DNA from: Victivallales bacterium | GTDB taxonomy: Bacteria > Verrucomicrobiota > Lentisphaeria > Oligosphaerales > Oligosphaeraceae | NCBI GenBank assembly: GCA_017535315.1 | Contig: JAFXUD010000049.1 | Location: forward strand, 62,001-126,000 | Length of the DNA: 64,000 nucleotides | Direction of reading: 5' to 3' | Part shown: positions 25,399 to 34,853 of the stretch, piece after piece | Numbering within the stretch: the stretch's first letter is position 1 | Layout of the letters: each line of letters opens with the position of its first letter | Notes under the pieces: generated by a model | The model's input: the letters and a program-made list of their open reading frames with translations, nothing else | The model's database searches: none | Told to the model about the DNA's origin: nothing | Made by a program: the position numbers and the translations under genes

Positions 25399-26739
25399 AT
25401 GCACAAGATACTCATAGCGACATTGGCCCTGGTGGTTCTGACGGGATGTTCGTCCTGGCGCTGGTGGCCTTGGGGCACCAAAAAGATCGATAGCGGCTTC
25501 AAGGACCCGACCTTTGACATGGATCATCAGCCTGGCATTCCGCAGCCGCAGACGGTCAAGCCCAAGAAAAAGGAGGACACCGTCTCGGTGGAGCATCTGG
25601 AAAAGTTGGCGAAACAGGGCAACCCCAATGCGCAGTTGGCTCTGGGCAAAATCTACTTTGACGGCAGGGTCGGAAAGAAGCAGAACTACAAGAAGGCATT
25701 GGAGCTTTTCCGTAAGGCGGCTGATTTAGGCAGCGGTCCTGCGATGTTCAATATCGGGTTGTGCTACGATGGCGGCTTTGGCGTGGCTCAGAGCCTCAAC
25801 GAGGCTCTTGTCTGGTATGAGAAGGCGGCTGATGCAGGCGTGGCCGAAGCACAGGCGAAAATGGCCGTCATTTCAGAGAACAATGGCGATTACGACAAGG
25901 CGATGATTTATCTGCGCTACCGCGCGGAGGCGGGCGATCCTCCCTCCATGCGGAAAGTTGGCATCTTTATCTTGAACGGCATAGGGTCGTCGGCACCTCC
26001 GTCTGAGGCTGTAGAGTTTTTGAAGGCTGCTTCGCTTAAAGGCGATACGCGTGCACAGGTGAAGCTGGCGGACTGCTATCAGCGCGGCATTGGCACGGAA
26101 AGGGACTATGACGAGATGCTGAACTGGCTAACCATTGCCTCGCAGGACGGCGACCCCGAGGCGCAGACAAAACTGGGGTACTGCTACCTGAAAGGGATGG
26201 GATGCACAAAGAACACGGATGTGGCCGCCACCTGGTTCAGGAGCGCCGCTATTGCAGGCTACGCTCCTGCGCAGGTTTATCTGGGGCATTGCTACCGCGA
26301 TGGCTATGGAGTTCCCATGGACAGGACGACTGCGGTGGAATACTATCGTCTGGCTGCCGAGCAGGGCGATGCAATGGGTGAGGCAAGCCTTGCGGAGGCC
26401 TATCTGAATGGCATCGGCATTAAAAAGAACCCTGTCGAGGCATTCACCTATATGAAGCGTGCGGCAGAGCAGGGATATGTCCCCGCGCAGTTCCAGTTGG
26501 CTGGTTTCTATGCAGGTGGCATCGGGACGGACGTGGATGAACGTGAAGCCTTCAAATACTACAAGTTTGCGGCAGACGGGGGCGATGTGGCATCCAGCCA
26601 AGCCGTGGGAATGCGTTACTATTATGGCATCGGGACGGAAAAGGACAAGGAAGCGGCAAAGCTTTATTGGAAACGTGCAGCAGGGAAGGGCAACGAGGAG
26701 GCGGCCTTGAAACTGAAGGAGTGCTTTCCTGACGAATGA
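25399..26739 (+). CDS. Sel1-repeat lipoprotein
   Basis: A 446-residue lipoprotein. The start at 25399 gives a clean signal with lipobox L-T-G-C (MHKILIATLALVVLTGC). After a short linker it consists of about ten Sel1-type helical repeats (A-x-x-x-L-G-x-x-Y-x-x-G-x-G-x-x-x-x-x-x-A-x-x-x-x-x-x-A-A) through to the C-terminus. Sel1 repeats form superhelical scaffolds for protein-protein contacts; the partner here is unknown. The gene is followed by panB. Confidence 0.88.
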   Translation: MHKILIATLALVVLTGCSSWRWWPWGTKKIDSGFKDPTFDMDHQPGIPQPQTVKPKKKEDTVSVEHLEKLAKQGNPNAQLALGKIYFDGRVGKKQNYKKALELFRKAADLGSGPAMFNIGLCYDGGFGVAQSLNEALVWYEKAADAGVAEAQAKMAVISENNGDYDKAMIYLRYRAEAGDPPSMRKVGIFILNGIGSSAPPSEAVEFLKAASLKGDTRAQVKLADCYQRGIGTERDYDEMLNWLTIASQDGDPEAQTKLGYCYLKGMGCTKNTDVAATWFRSAAIAGYAPAQVYLGHCYRDGYGVPMDRTTAVEYYRLAAEQGDAMGEASLAEAYLNGIGIKKNPVEAFTYMKRAAEQGYVPAQFQLAGFYAGGIGTDVDEREAFKYYKFAADGGDVASSQAVGMRYYYGIGTEKDKEAAKLYWKRAAGKGNEEAALKLKECFPDE

Positions 26740-26789
26740 TGCGATTGCCCTTTTGCCATTGGATGGCGAGGGCAAAGGAGATAGATAGA

Positions 26790-27599
26790 ATGGATGAAAT
26801 CAAGAAACTAACGGTTCGCGACTTGTGGAAGATGAAGCAGGCAGGCGAGAAAATCGTGTGCGTCACCTCGTATGACGCGATCTTCGCGCGTATAGCTGAT
26901 GAAGCTGGCATGCACCTGATTCTCGTCGGCGATTCCGCAGGAAACACGGTTTTGGGGTACAAGAACACGATTCCCGTGACGATGGAGGAATCGTTGATGC
27001 TGACTGCCGCAGTCTGCCGTGGAGCCAGGCGTGCCATGGTGATAGGCGATATGCCGTTTATGAGCTACCAGATTTCCGAGGCGGAGGCCATCCGCAATGC
27101 GGGCCGCTACTTAAAGGAATGCGGTGCCGACGGCGTAAAACTGGAAGGCGGCAAGAAGTTCGCGCCGCTGATTCGGCGGCTGGTGGATTCTAGTATTCCC
27201 GTGTTTGCGCATATCGGTTTGCTTCCACAGTCGGTGCTGAAGGAGGGCGGTTACCGAATGCACGGGAAGAACGATGCGGAGGCAGAGGAGATATTGGAGG
27301 ATGCGCTGGCCGTCGAGGAAGCGGGTGCCTTTGCCGTGACGCTTGAAGGCGTGACGGCGAGTTTGGCCGAAAAGATTACCGCCAAACTCCACATCCCAAC
27401 CATCGGCATCGGTGCAGGACCAGGCTGTGACGGGCAGATTCAGGTCATCACGGACATTTTGGGGCTGGGCGGAGCCTTCCTGCCACGGCATGCCAAGAGG
27501 TTTGCCACACTGGCGGACGAGGCGGTCAAAGCACTCAAAGGCTATGTCACAGAGGTGAGGAAAGGCGTTTTTCCCGCAGAGGGCAACTTTACAAAATAG
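26790..27599 (+). CDS. panB: 3-methyl-2-oxobutanoate hydroxymethyltransferase
   Basis: A 269-residue enzyme of normal PanB length. The start at 26790 follows an AAGGAG site; the frame also extends upstream to 26736, but that would overlap the Sel1 gene. Signatures are TSYDAIFARIADEAGMHLILVGDSAG (Mg-binding Asp), DMPFMSYQ, VKLEGG and IGIGAGPGCDGQIQV. It adds a hydroxymethyl group from methylene-tetrahydrofolate to 2-oxoisovalerate to make ketopantoate, the first step of pantothenate synthesis. panC follows after 60 bp. Confidence 0.95.
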   Translation: MDEIKKLTVRDLWKMKQAGEKIVCVTSYDAIFARIADEAGMHLILVGDSAGNTVLGYKNTIPVTMEESLMLTAAVCRGARRAMVIGDMPFMSYQISEAEAIRNAGRYLKECGADGVKLEGGKKFAPLIRRLVDSSIPVFAHIGLLPQSVLKEGGYRMHGKNDAEAEEILEDALAVEEAGAFAVTLEGVTASLAEKITAKLHIPTIGIGAGPGCDGQIQVITDILGLGGAFLPRHAKRFATLADEAVKALKGYVTEVRKGVFPAEGNFTK

Positions 27600-27659
27600 A
27601 GCTAGGTCTTCTAGGGATCTCCCTCTGAAAAAGCAACTACAAGAAAAGGAAAGATAATT

Positions 27660-28499
27660 ATGGAAGTTTTCAGAACAGTTGAAGAGATGCGTGCGGCGAG
27701 TGAAAAATGGCACGCTGAAGGTGCAAAAGTGGCGCTGGTGCCGACCATGGGCTACCTTCATGCGGGGCACATCTCGCTGGTTTCACGCGCGCACGAACTG
27801 GCGGACAAGGTGGTTGTCAGCATCTTCGTGAACCCAACGCAGTTCGGGCCGACGGAGGATTTGGACAAGTATCCAAGGGACTTCGAACGGGATTCCGCCG
27901 CCTGTGAGGCCAATGGCGTGGATGCCATCTTTGCACCGACCCCCGATGTCATGTACGCGTCTGATTTCTCCACGTGGGTTGTTGAAGAAAAGCTTTCTAA
28001 GCCGATGTGCGGCGTAACGCGCCCCATCCACTTCCGCGGTGTCTGTACGGTCTGCCTGAAGCTCTTTAATATCGTGCGGAGCGATGTCGCCATATTCGGA
28101 CGGAAGGATGCGCAGCAGGCACTCATCATCCAGCGGATGGTTCGGGACTTGAATGTTCCCGTTGAAATCGTCACTTCTGCCTTGGTTCGTGAACCCGACA
28201 ACCTGGCGATGAGCTCCCGCAACCGCTACCTGAGTCCCGATGAGCGCAAACGCGCATTGAGCTTGTCTCGCGGCATACTGGCCGCAGAGGCTGCCTGGAA
28301 GGCTGGCGAAAAGGACGCTCAGGCGTTAATCGGAATTGTGAAAAAAAGTGTGGAGGAAGGGCAAGGTAAAATTGATTATATCGTCCTCAATTCACAGGAT
28401 ACGTTGGAGCCACTGCAAAAGGCTGATAAGCCTGCTCTGCTGGCTGCTGCTGTCTATTTTGGTACAACGCGCCTGATTGACAATGTGTTTTTGGGGTGA
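27660..28499 (+). CDS. panC: Pantothenate synthetase
   Basis: A 279-residue ATP-dependent ligase of the usual size. The ATP-binding motifs MGYLHAGH (H-I-G-H-like) and the KMSK-like MSSRNRYLSP are visible, as is VSIFVNPTQFGP. It joins pantoate and beta-alanine. It follows panB in what is probably a panBC operon; panD is not in the window. Confidence 0.96.
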   Translation: MEVFRTVEEMRAASEKWHAEGAKVALVPTMGYLHAGHISLVSRAHELADKVVVSIFVNPTQFGPTEDLDKYPRDFERDSAACEANGVDAIFAPTPDVMYASDFSTWVVEEKLSKPMCGVTRPIHFRGVCTVCLKLFNIVRSDVAIFGRKDAQQALIIQRMVRDLNVPVEIVTSALVREPDNLAMSSRNRYLSPDERKRALSLSRGILAAEAAWKAGEKDAQALIGIVKKSVEEGQGKIDYIVLNSQDTLEPLQKADKPALLAAAVYFGTTRLIDNVFLG

Positions 28500-28576
28500 T
28501 TAAGACGTGGGACGTGGGACGAAAAAGACGCGCGCTGGAAGGTGAAGCGTGAGCAGAACAAAAAAAGGAATTGCTT

Positions 28577-29389
28577 ATGAAGTTTGCGATGTGCAATGAG
28601 TTTTGTGTGGGCTGGTCTGTTGAGGATGCCTTCAAACTGGCCAGGGACACGGGGTATCAAGGTGTGGAGGTTTCTCCCTTCACCATCGCGGATTCCGTAC
28701 TGGATGTGTCTGCGTCGCGTCGTGACGCGATTCGCACTGCCGCAGAGAAGGCAGGCGTGGAGATTATCGGGTTGCATTGGCTGCTGACCAAGCCTGAAGG
28801 CCTCTATCTTGACTGTCCCGACAAGGGGTTGCGTCGCCGTACTCGTGACTACTTTGAGGCACTTATCCACTTCTGCGCGGACTTGGGTGGCGATCGAATG
28901 GTCATCGGCTCGCCGAAAAGCCGCAATCTTCTGCCAGGCGTGAGTTATCAGCAGGCTTGGGATTGGTCGGTGGAGACCTTCCGCTCCCTGTTGGACACGG
29001 CTGCGGAGCGAAAGGTAAATCTTTGCATCGAGCCACTTAGCACAAAAGAGACTGATTTCATCAATACAGTTGCTGAGGGCGTGAAGATGTGCGACGAAAT
29101 CAACCACCCCAACTTCAAGGTTCATATTGACGTAAAGGCGATGTGCGGTGAGGGGCGTCCGTTGGACGAGATTATCTGCGGTGCCAAGGGGTACGTAGGA
29201 CATTTCCATGTGAATGACGCGAATCTGGACGGACCTGGCTGGGGTGATACGAACTATGAGCCGATTGTGCGTGGCGTCAAGGAGATCGGTTATGATGACT
29301 ACGCTTCGGTCGAAGTGTTCAGATTCATTTACCCCCCAGAGGAGATTGCGGGCAAAAGCATCGCCTTCCTGAAGAAGATGTGGCCGTGA
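28577..29389 (+). CDS. Sugar phosphate isomerase/epimerase (xylose isomerase-like TIM barrel)
   Basis: A 270-residue AP endonuclease 2/xylose-isomerase-like TIM barrel. The ATG at 28577 is preferred because AGGA lies ~9 nt upstream. Metal-binding positions fit CIEPLS (Glu), KVHIDVKAM (Asp), GHFHVND (His) and SVEVFRF (Glu near the C-terminus). The family includes hydroxypyruvate isomerase, tagatose/fructose epimerases and IolE/IolI. The substrate is unknown; it stands between panC and a CorC-like gene. Confidence 0.82.
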   Translation: MKFAMCNEFCVGWSVEDAFKLARDTGYQGVEVSPFTIADSVLDVSASRRDAIRTAAEKAGVEIIGLHWLLTKPEGLYLDCPDKGLRRRTRDYFEALIHFCADLGGDRMVIGSPKSRNLLPGVSYQQAWDWSVETFRSLLDTAAERKVNLCIEPLSTKETDFINTVAEGVKMCDEINHPNFKVHIDVKAMCGEGRPLDEIICGAKGYVGHFHVNDANLDGPGWGDTNYEPIVRGVKEIGYDDYASVEVFRFIYPPEEIAGKSIAFLKKMWP

Positions 29390-29534
29390 AGCGCAATGTG
29401 CGCGCTTTCGCGCATACCAGCAGAGGATGAACAAAGATGAACAAAGAGAGTAAAGAGAGTTCCACGTCAGACGACCCTGGAGGTCCTGGACGATATTGCG
29501 TTCAAGATAGTGCCAAAGGGGGGAGGTGTGCATC

Positions 29535-30986
29535 ATGAGCCTTCATGCTGTTGCGCTTCTGGCAGGCATATTGATCCTGCTGTTCCTTTCTGGCTTCTTT
29601 TCATCCTCCGAGACGGCGCTCTTGTCCTTGAGCAGAACTGATGTCAAGCGCATGAGCGGCGGATGCAAGGAGGAAAGACTGGTATTCAGGCTATTGAAGC
29701 AGCCGCAACGCTTGTTAAGCACGATTTTGGTCGGGAACATGTTTGTGAATGTCCTGATGGCTGCACTGTTTTCTGTATTTCTTCAACAAGGGATGGAGGA
29801 AGGTGGTGGCGGACTCCTGGAGAGTATGCTTTCCAAGGCAATGCCTGGCATGGCTGCAGACGCCATTCAGCAGGCTGGACAAGTTGCGCGGACACTTCTG
29901 AACATCGTCATCGTCACTCCGTTGCTGATGATATTCGGCGAGCAGACCCCGAAAGTTCTGGCCTATTCCAACGCACCGCAGATTTCGCGTAAGGCCGCGC
30001 CATTGCTTTCAAGTCTTCGTACGCTGTTTGCCCCCATTACCTGGATGCTGAGAATCCTGTGTGATTTGGTCTTGCGGCTAATTGGCCAGAAACCCGTGGG
30101 GCCATGGAAGGAAATCACGGCGGAAGAACTGATCTCAAGCATTTCAGTCAGCCAGGAGACTGGGGCGACGGATGGCAATGAGTACAATATGCTGGCGCGG
30201 ATTGTCGAGTTGAGTTCCATCGATGTCAAGGAAATCATGACGCACCGAATGGAAGTCGTCGGAATATCCGATAAAGCCACGTTACGCGAGGCATTTTCCT
30301 TTGCTAAAAACAGGCGCCATTCTTGGTATCCCGTGTTCAATGGAAGTATTGACAATATCTGGGGGATGTTTTCCCTGGTTGACATTCTGCACTGGCGGGG
30401 AAGGGATGAACTGGATTTGCCGCTTGCCTTCTTCAGGGATTCTCTTGAAACGGGGGGAAAAGGTCTGCCCGTTTCCCCTGCGAGTTTTGTCCCAAGGACC
30501 CTTCCCATTGACAAACTCCTTATTTCCATGCGTGAGAAGGCCGTCAGTTTTGCCGTTGTCGTTGATGAATACGGGGGCACGGCTGGCATCATCACCATGA
30601 ATGATGTTATTGAGGAGTTCGTCGGACGCTTTGCCAGCGGCGAGGAGGATGAGGATGCTATCCATTATCGCAAAGACGGTGTCATCACATGCGACGGCAG
30701 AGCCCATCTCCGTGCTCTGCAAAAGAGATTGGGAGACGCGTTTGACATAGAGGATTGCGTCGCGGACACTATCGGCGGATTAATCATGGAGATGGAGAGG
30801 GTGATTCCACGCGCAGGAACCTCTGTCAAACTGGCCGACGGAACGCGGATCGTTGTCAAACGAATGAGTGGAAGGCGTGTCAGAAGTGTTGAAATCCTCT
30901 TGCCTGAAGTTAAAACAGAGAACGGCCAGGGGGATGGAGAGGCAGTTGAGAATGGAAAATCAGAGAAGCATGAGGTGGAGGCATGA
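29535..30986 (+). CDS. CNNM/CBS/CorC-domain membrane protein (hemolysin family), copy 1
   Basis: A 483-residue membrane protein. GGAGG at 29522-29526 sets the start at 29535. The N-terminal DUF21/CNNM domain has four hydrophobic helices (SGFFSSSETALLSLS is typical) and a cytosolic CBS pair (IMTHRMEVVGISDKATLREAF ... VVVDEYGGTAGIITMNDVIEEFVG). A C-terminal CorC_HlyC domain follows. Family members take part in Mg2+/Co2+ export or homeostasis; the old name hemolysin is misleading. The ~100-residue Gly-rich insertion in the membrane domain (KGMEEGGGGLLESML region) is larger than usual. It overlaps the next paralogue by 4 bp. Confidence 0.88.
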   Translation: MSLHAVALLAGILILLFLSGFFSSSETALLSLSRTDVKRMSGGCKEERLVFRLLKQPQRLLSTILVGNMFVNVLMAALFSVFLQQGMEEGGGGLLESMLSKAMPGMAADAIQQAGQVARTLLNIVIVTPLLMIFGEQTPKVLAYSNAPQISRKAAPLLSSLRTLFAPITWMLRILCDLVLRLIGQKPVGPWKEITAEELISSISVSQETGATDGNEYNMLARIVELSSIDVKEIMTHRMEVVGISDKATLREAFSFAKNRRHSWYPVFNGSIDNIWGMFSLVDILHWRGRDELDLPLAFFRDSLETGGKGLPVSPASFVPRTLPIDKLLISMREKAVSFAVVVDEYGGTAGIITMNDVIEEFVGRFASGEEDEDAIHYRKDGVITCDGRAHLRALQKRLGDAFDIEDCVADTIGGLIMEMERVIPRAGTSVKLADGTRIVVKRMSGRRVRSVEILLPEVKTENGQGDGEAVENGKSEKHEVEA

Positions 30987-32296
30987 GTATAACAATTGCC
31001 ATAGTCGTCCTGCTGCTGCTTTATTTTCTGGCTGCGCTTTTCTGCTGCATTGAGACGGCTTTCACCTCGGTGAACAAGACGTGGCTTCGTGACCAGGCGG
31101 AACAGGGCAGCGGCTCTGCAAAACTGGCGATGAGCCTGCTGGAGCAGTCGGGATCGTTCTTTGGAACCGTTTTGTTTGGCACCAATTTGGTGCATGTCAG
31201 CATCACCACATTGGTTGGCTCCGTGCTGGTGGCCGCATTTTTGCAGACTGAACTTGCAGGAAGCTTGGGGCTTTCCAAGGGGATGCAAAGTCTGTTGACC
31301 TCGGCATTTGTCACACCTACGCTTTTGCTTTTCACCGAGTTGGTGCCGAAGGCGATTGGCCGCAGCCATGCGGAAAGGCTGACGATTGCCCTGGCTGGGG
31401 TGCTAAGGCTGTTCAAAACGTTGTTTGCTCCCGCCGTGTATGCGTTGGATGCCATCTCGTCTCGTCTGGCGAGGATGCTTGGGGCGAAAGAAAACACGGG
31501 ATTGGGGCAGGTAAGCCGCGATGATTTGAAGGTTCTTGCTGAAGTTGCAGAGGAGCATGGCGTGATTCACAAGGAGGCACGCAAGATCATGTCTTCTGCC
31601 CTTGAGTTTGACAACAAGCCCATTGAGACGGTGATGGTTCCTCTTGTCGATGTGAAGTCGGTGCCAGCAACTGCAAATGTTGGGGAGGTCATCAAACTGG
31701 CGGAAGAAAGTGGTTTCACGCGGTTTCCCGTTTATGAATCACGGGTTGATGAAATCGTCGGGCTGATTAGTCTGAGAAGATGCATTTACGAGTTCAATCG
31801 CTTCAACGACGAGGAAGCATACAGGCAGATTGCCCGTCAGCCGATAACCAAACTGATTGACCGCAATGTGAGTTTTGTGCCTGAGAGCATGACGGTCGGG
31901 GCCGTGTTGAATGACCTGCGCAACAGCCACAGTCCCATGATGGTGGTTGTCGATGAGTACGGTGGCGTGGTGGGCGTTGTGACCAGTGAAGACCTGATCG
32001 GGCTGCTGGTGGGCGGCATCGCCGATTTGCGCAACCAGGCTGTGACCACCATTCGCAAGGTGTCGGATGGCGTGTTCGAGTGCGATGGCAAGACGGATAT
32101 TCGGGAGTTGGAGGCCGTGCTTGGGCTGAAGATAGAAAACCAGGGGTATGAGACGGCGGCGGGTCTGGCGCTGAAACTTTCTGGAAGCATTCCACGCAAG
32201 GGGGCGGTGTTCAACTATCGTGGCTATGCCATCCGCATCCTTGAGGTGCAGAAACATAGAATCGTAAGTTTGAGGTTTTCAAAAGAAGGACGTTAG
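30983..32296 (+). CDS. CNNM/CBS/CorC-domain membrane protein (hemolysin family), copy 2
   Basis: A 437-residue paralogue of the preceding gene with the same architecture: membrane CNNM domain (CIETAFTSVNKTWL), CBS pair (ETVMVPLVDVKSVPATANV ... VVVDEYGGVVGVVTSEDLIGLLVG) and a CorC_HlyC C-terminal domain. Its start overlaps the stop of copy 1 (ATGA), pointing to translational coupling and perhaps a heteromeric complex. Adjacent CNNM pairs of this sort are common in bacteria. Expected role is divalent-cation transport or sensing at the inner membrane. Confidence 0.88.
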   Translation: MSITIAIVVLLLLYFLAALFCCIETAFTSVNKTWLRDQAEQGSGSAKLAMSLLEQSGSFFGTVLFGTNLVHVSITTLVGSVLVAAFLQTELAGSLGLSKGMQSLLTSAFVTPTLLLFTELVPKAIGRSHAERLTIALAGVLRLFKTLFAPAVYALDAISSRLARMLGAKENTGLGQVSRDDLKVLAEVAEEHGVIHKEARKIMSSALEFDNKPIETVMVPLVDVKSVPATANVGEVIKLAEESGFTRFPVYESRVDEIVGLISLRRCIYEFNRFNDEEAYRQIARQPITKLIDRNVSFVPESMTVGAVLNDLRNSHSPMMVVVDEYGGVVGVVTSEDLIGLLVGGIADLRNQAVTTIRKVSDGVFECDGKTDIRELEAVLGLKIENQGYETAAGLALKLSGSIPRKGAVFNYRGYAIRILEVQKHRIVSLRFSKEGR

Positions 32297-32301
32297 AAAC
32301 G

Positions 32302-33477
32302 ATGCAAGAGTTGTGCAAGGAACTGAAGCAGTCTGTGGAAGGCAAGCGGAATGAACTGAGGCAGCTGGCCGACTATATATGGGAGAATCCCGAAACGGCC
32401 TTCAAGGAGGTAAAGGCATGCGCGGCGCAGGTGGCACTGCTGAAGAAGGCTGGCTTTGAGGTTGCAACCCCTGTTTATGAGCAGCCGACAGCCTATCGCG
32501 TGGAAGTGGGGGAGGGCAATCCTGTGTTCTGCATTGCCGCTGAATATGATGCGTTGCCTGAAGTTGGTCATGGTTGCGGGCACAACCTCATCTGCACGGC
32601 CTCCATAGCGGCGTTCATCGCAGCGACGGCCTATATGAAGGCCCACGGCATCCCAGGCAAACTGGTGCTTCTGGGCACGCCAGCTGAGGAGTCGGGGAGC
32701 GGCAAGGTGCGCATGTTGGCCAAGGGGTGCCTGGATGGCGTCGATGCCGTCATGATGCTACACCCTGGCTGGAGAACCTCCAACGACACTGGTTCGACTG
32801 CCATCCGCCGTTTTGACGTGGAGTTCCACGGCAAAGCCGCCCATGCGGCGGGGATGCCAGAGGACGGCATCAATGCGCTCGACGCCGTGCATCTGCTTTT
32901 CGACGGGGTGAACTGCTATCGCCAGCAGATGCCTGAATTCACGCGCATCCACGGCATTGTCACGAATGGTGGTGCTGCGCCGAACATCATCCCTGAGAAG
33001 GCCTCCGCTCGCTTTTTCCTGCGTTCCAACGATGAAGCCTGGGAGGACAAATTGGAGGAGCGCTTTAAGAAGATGGTTGAGGGGGCGGCTTTGATGACGG
33101 GTGCCACATACACTCTTACGCCTTTCAGCATCTCCTGTCAGAGTCGTATGCCCAATGGACCGATGAATGCAGCCTTTGTTTCAGCGGCGGAGCTGGTTGG
33201 CCTGAATCCCGTTGTGGAGACGAAGGCGGGGCGCGGCTCCTCCGACTTCGGCAACTTCTCGCACGCCTGTCCAGGCGTACACTGCTACTTTGGCATATCG
33301 GAGAAAAAGATACCTGGTCATTCGATTGAGATGGCCGAGGCCGCCCACAGCGACTACGGCTTTGAGAACACGCTGCGTGGCGCGGTGGCCATGGCCGCTG
33401 TCGCCATCCGCTTCATGCAGGATGGCGACTTCCGTGCCAAGGTGGTGGCCGATTTCAAGGAAAATTCACCATGCTGA
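32302..33477 (+). CDS. M20-family amidohydrolase/peptidase
   Basis: A 391-residue zinc hydrolase of the M20/ArgE/AbgB type. Metal and catalytic segments are visible: AAEYDALPEVGHGCGHNL, GTPAEESGSGK, the Gly-rich lid region around HGIVTNGGAAPNIIPEKA, and a C-terminal His. It resembles the aminobenzoyl-glutamate and N-acyl-amino-acid amidohydrolase subgroup, which hydrolyse amide bonds of acylated amino acids or dipeptides. It is 5 bp after the CorC-like gene and converges on the GH39-like gene. Confidence 0.85.
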   Translation: MQELCKELKQSVEGKRNELRQLADYIWENPETAFKEVKACAAQVALLKKAGFEVATPVYEQPTAYRVEVGEGNPVFCIAAEYDALPEVGHGCGHNLICTASIAAFIAATAYMKAHGIPGKLVLLGTPAEESGSGKVRMLAKGCLDGVDAVMMLHPGWRTSNDTGSTAIRRFDVEFHGKAAHAAGMPEDGINALDAVHLLFDGVNCYRQQMPEFTRIHGIVTNGGAAPNIIPEKASARFFLRSNDEAWEDKLEERFKKMVEGAALMTGATYTLTPFSISCQSRMPNGPMNAAFVSAAELVGLNPVVETKAGRGSSDFGNFSHACPGVHCYFGISEKKIPGHSIEMAEAAHSDYGFENTLRGAVAMAAVAIRFMQDGDFRAKVVADFKENSPC

Positions 33478-33497
33478 AGAAAGCTGTACAGGACAGG

Positions 33498-34838
33498 TTA
33501 TTTCTTCAGGACGAGGAGGAAAGCGGCAGCGCCAGGTTCGGTTTTGGTGAGGGTGTAGAGGCCGTTTTCGTCCTGTTTGCACTCGGCTGGGTCGTTGTTT
33601 CGGAGATCGTCGAGGGCGATGCATGAGACGGAAGATGGATTCTCAAAACCCTTGATGTCAAGTTGGATGGCCATGTCTGCTCCGCAGAAGTCGGAGACCA
33701 GGACGGCGGCCTGTGTGCCGTCGTCGGAGAGGCCAGCGATGGCACGCTGGGTGTCGGTTCCGCCTGAAACGGCGACCTTGTTGGGGAAGTCATAGACCAT
33801 GTCGCGCATCATGAGCAGGGAGTAGTAGTTCTTGTTGAAGCGTCTGCTTGGGAACTGCACGCCCCAGTTGCCAGTGCCGCAGCCGTAGTAGAAAGCTGAA
33901 TCGACAGGTGAGTTCTGCCAGATGCAGAAGGTGGCGAGGTTGAAGGCGGCGGAGTTGATGCCCATGAGGCCGTCGCGTCCTTCGTTTGTACGCCTATAGG
34001 ATTCCTCGGTGATGTTGGAGTGGACCCCGCCCCAGGCGCGGATGAAGTGCCATTCGTTGATGCAGCACTCCACGCCAGTCCAGCCGATGGAGTCGAGGTA
34101 CTTGCGTGGCTCGTTGCCGAGGTTGGTCGGGGTATCCAAGCTGTTGGCGTACATGTGGTAGGAGTAGAAGTCGGGCTTGACGCCGAGCTTGTCGCACTCC
34201 TTCTTGATCATGTCGATGAGTCTTGGCCTGAAGGTGCAGTGCGCAGGGCCGCCGATTTTCAGCTCGGGGAACTCGGCTTTGAGGCGTTTGAGAACGATCG
34301 CGAAGAACTCGGCGAAGAGCTCGTCGGTGCCGCTCCACATGTTCAGGTGGCCTTCTGGCTCGTTCCAGATTTCCCAGTATTTCATGTCGTAGTGGAAGCC
34401 GTTGTTCCAGCCGCGTGTATAGTGGCGGATGATGGCGGCGCAGACTTCGGCATACTTATTGAAGTCGGTGGGCGGGATGGTATTGAAGTGGATGCCTTCC
34501 GTGTGCTCGATGCTGGTGCCGAGGCGGTAGAAGACCTTGGAGCCCGATTCATAGACAAGGCGGATGACCTCGTCCGACGGTGCGAAGTAGTAGTTCCTCT
34601 CGTCGGCTGGATCAAGGTGCATGAGCGGGAAGATGTGGTGGACATCGATCATGCGCTGGTTCGGGTTGTTGAGAGACCAGTCGTGGTTGCGGACAATGGG
34701 GAAGCGGAGGGTCTTGAAGGTTTCGCTGTTGTCGGCGATGTGGCGGTTGGCCACGAAGATGTGCAGGCCAGAACCATAGAGCTCCTTGCGGATCAGACCT
34801 TCTTTTGCGGTGAAGTCAACGGTGATTTTTGCGGACAT
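33498..34838 (-). CDS. Clan-A glycoside hydrolase, GH39-like
   Basis: A 446-residue TIM-barrel glycoside hydrolase without a signal peptide. The acid/base Glu is in YWEIWNEPEGHLNMW (the W-x-x-W-N-E-P motif), and the nucleophile is probably the Glu in CCINEWHFIRAWG. A C-terminal beta-sandwich (~residues 340-446) follows. GH39 covers beta-xylosidases and alpha-L-iduronidases, but the exact specificity is not visible. AGGAG 9 nt before 34838 supports the start. It is downstream of the DUF4838-like gene, 15 bp apart. Confidence 0.75.
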   Translation of the reverse strand: MSAKITVDFTAKEGLIRKELYGSGLHIFVANRHIADNSETFKTLRFPIVRNHDWSLNNPNQRMIDVHHIFPLMHLDPADERNYYFAPSDEVIRLVYESGSKVFYRLGTSIEHTEGIHFNTIPPTDFNKYAEVCAAIIRHYTRGWNNGFHYDMKYWEIWNEPEGHLNMWSGTDELFAEFFAIVLKRLKAEFPELKIGGPAHCTFRPRLIDMIKKECDKLGVKPDFYSYHMYANSLDTPTNLGNEPRKYLDSIGWTGVECCINEWHFIRAWGGVHSNITEESYRRTNEGRDGLMGINSAAFNLATFCIWQNSPVDSAFYYGCGTGNWGVQFPSRRFNKNYYSLLMMRDMVYDFPNKVAVSGGTDTQRAIAGLSDDGTQAAVLVSDFCGADMAIQLDIKGFENPSSVSCIALDDLRNNDPAECKQDENGLYTLTKTEPGAAAFLLVLKK

Positions 34839-34853
34839 GTTGAAAGTCTCCTT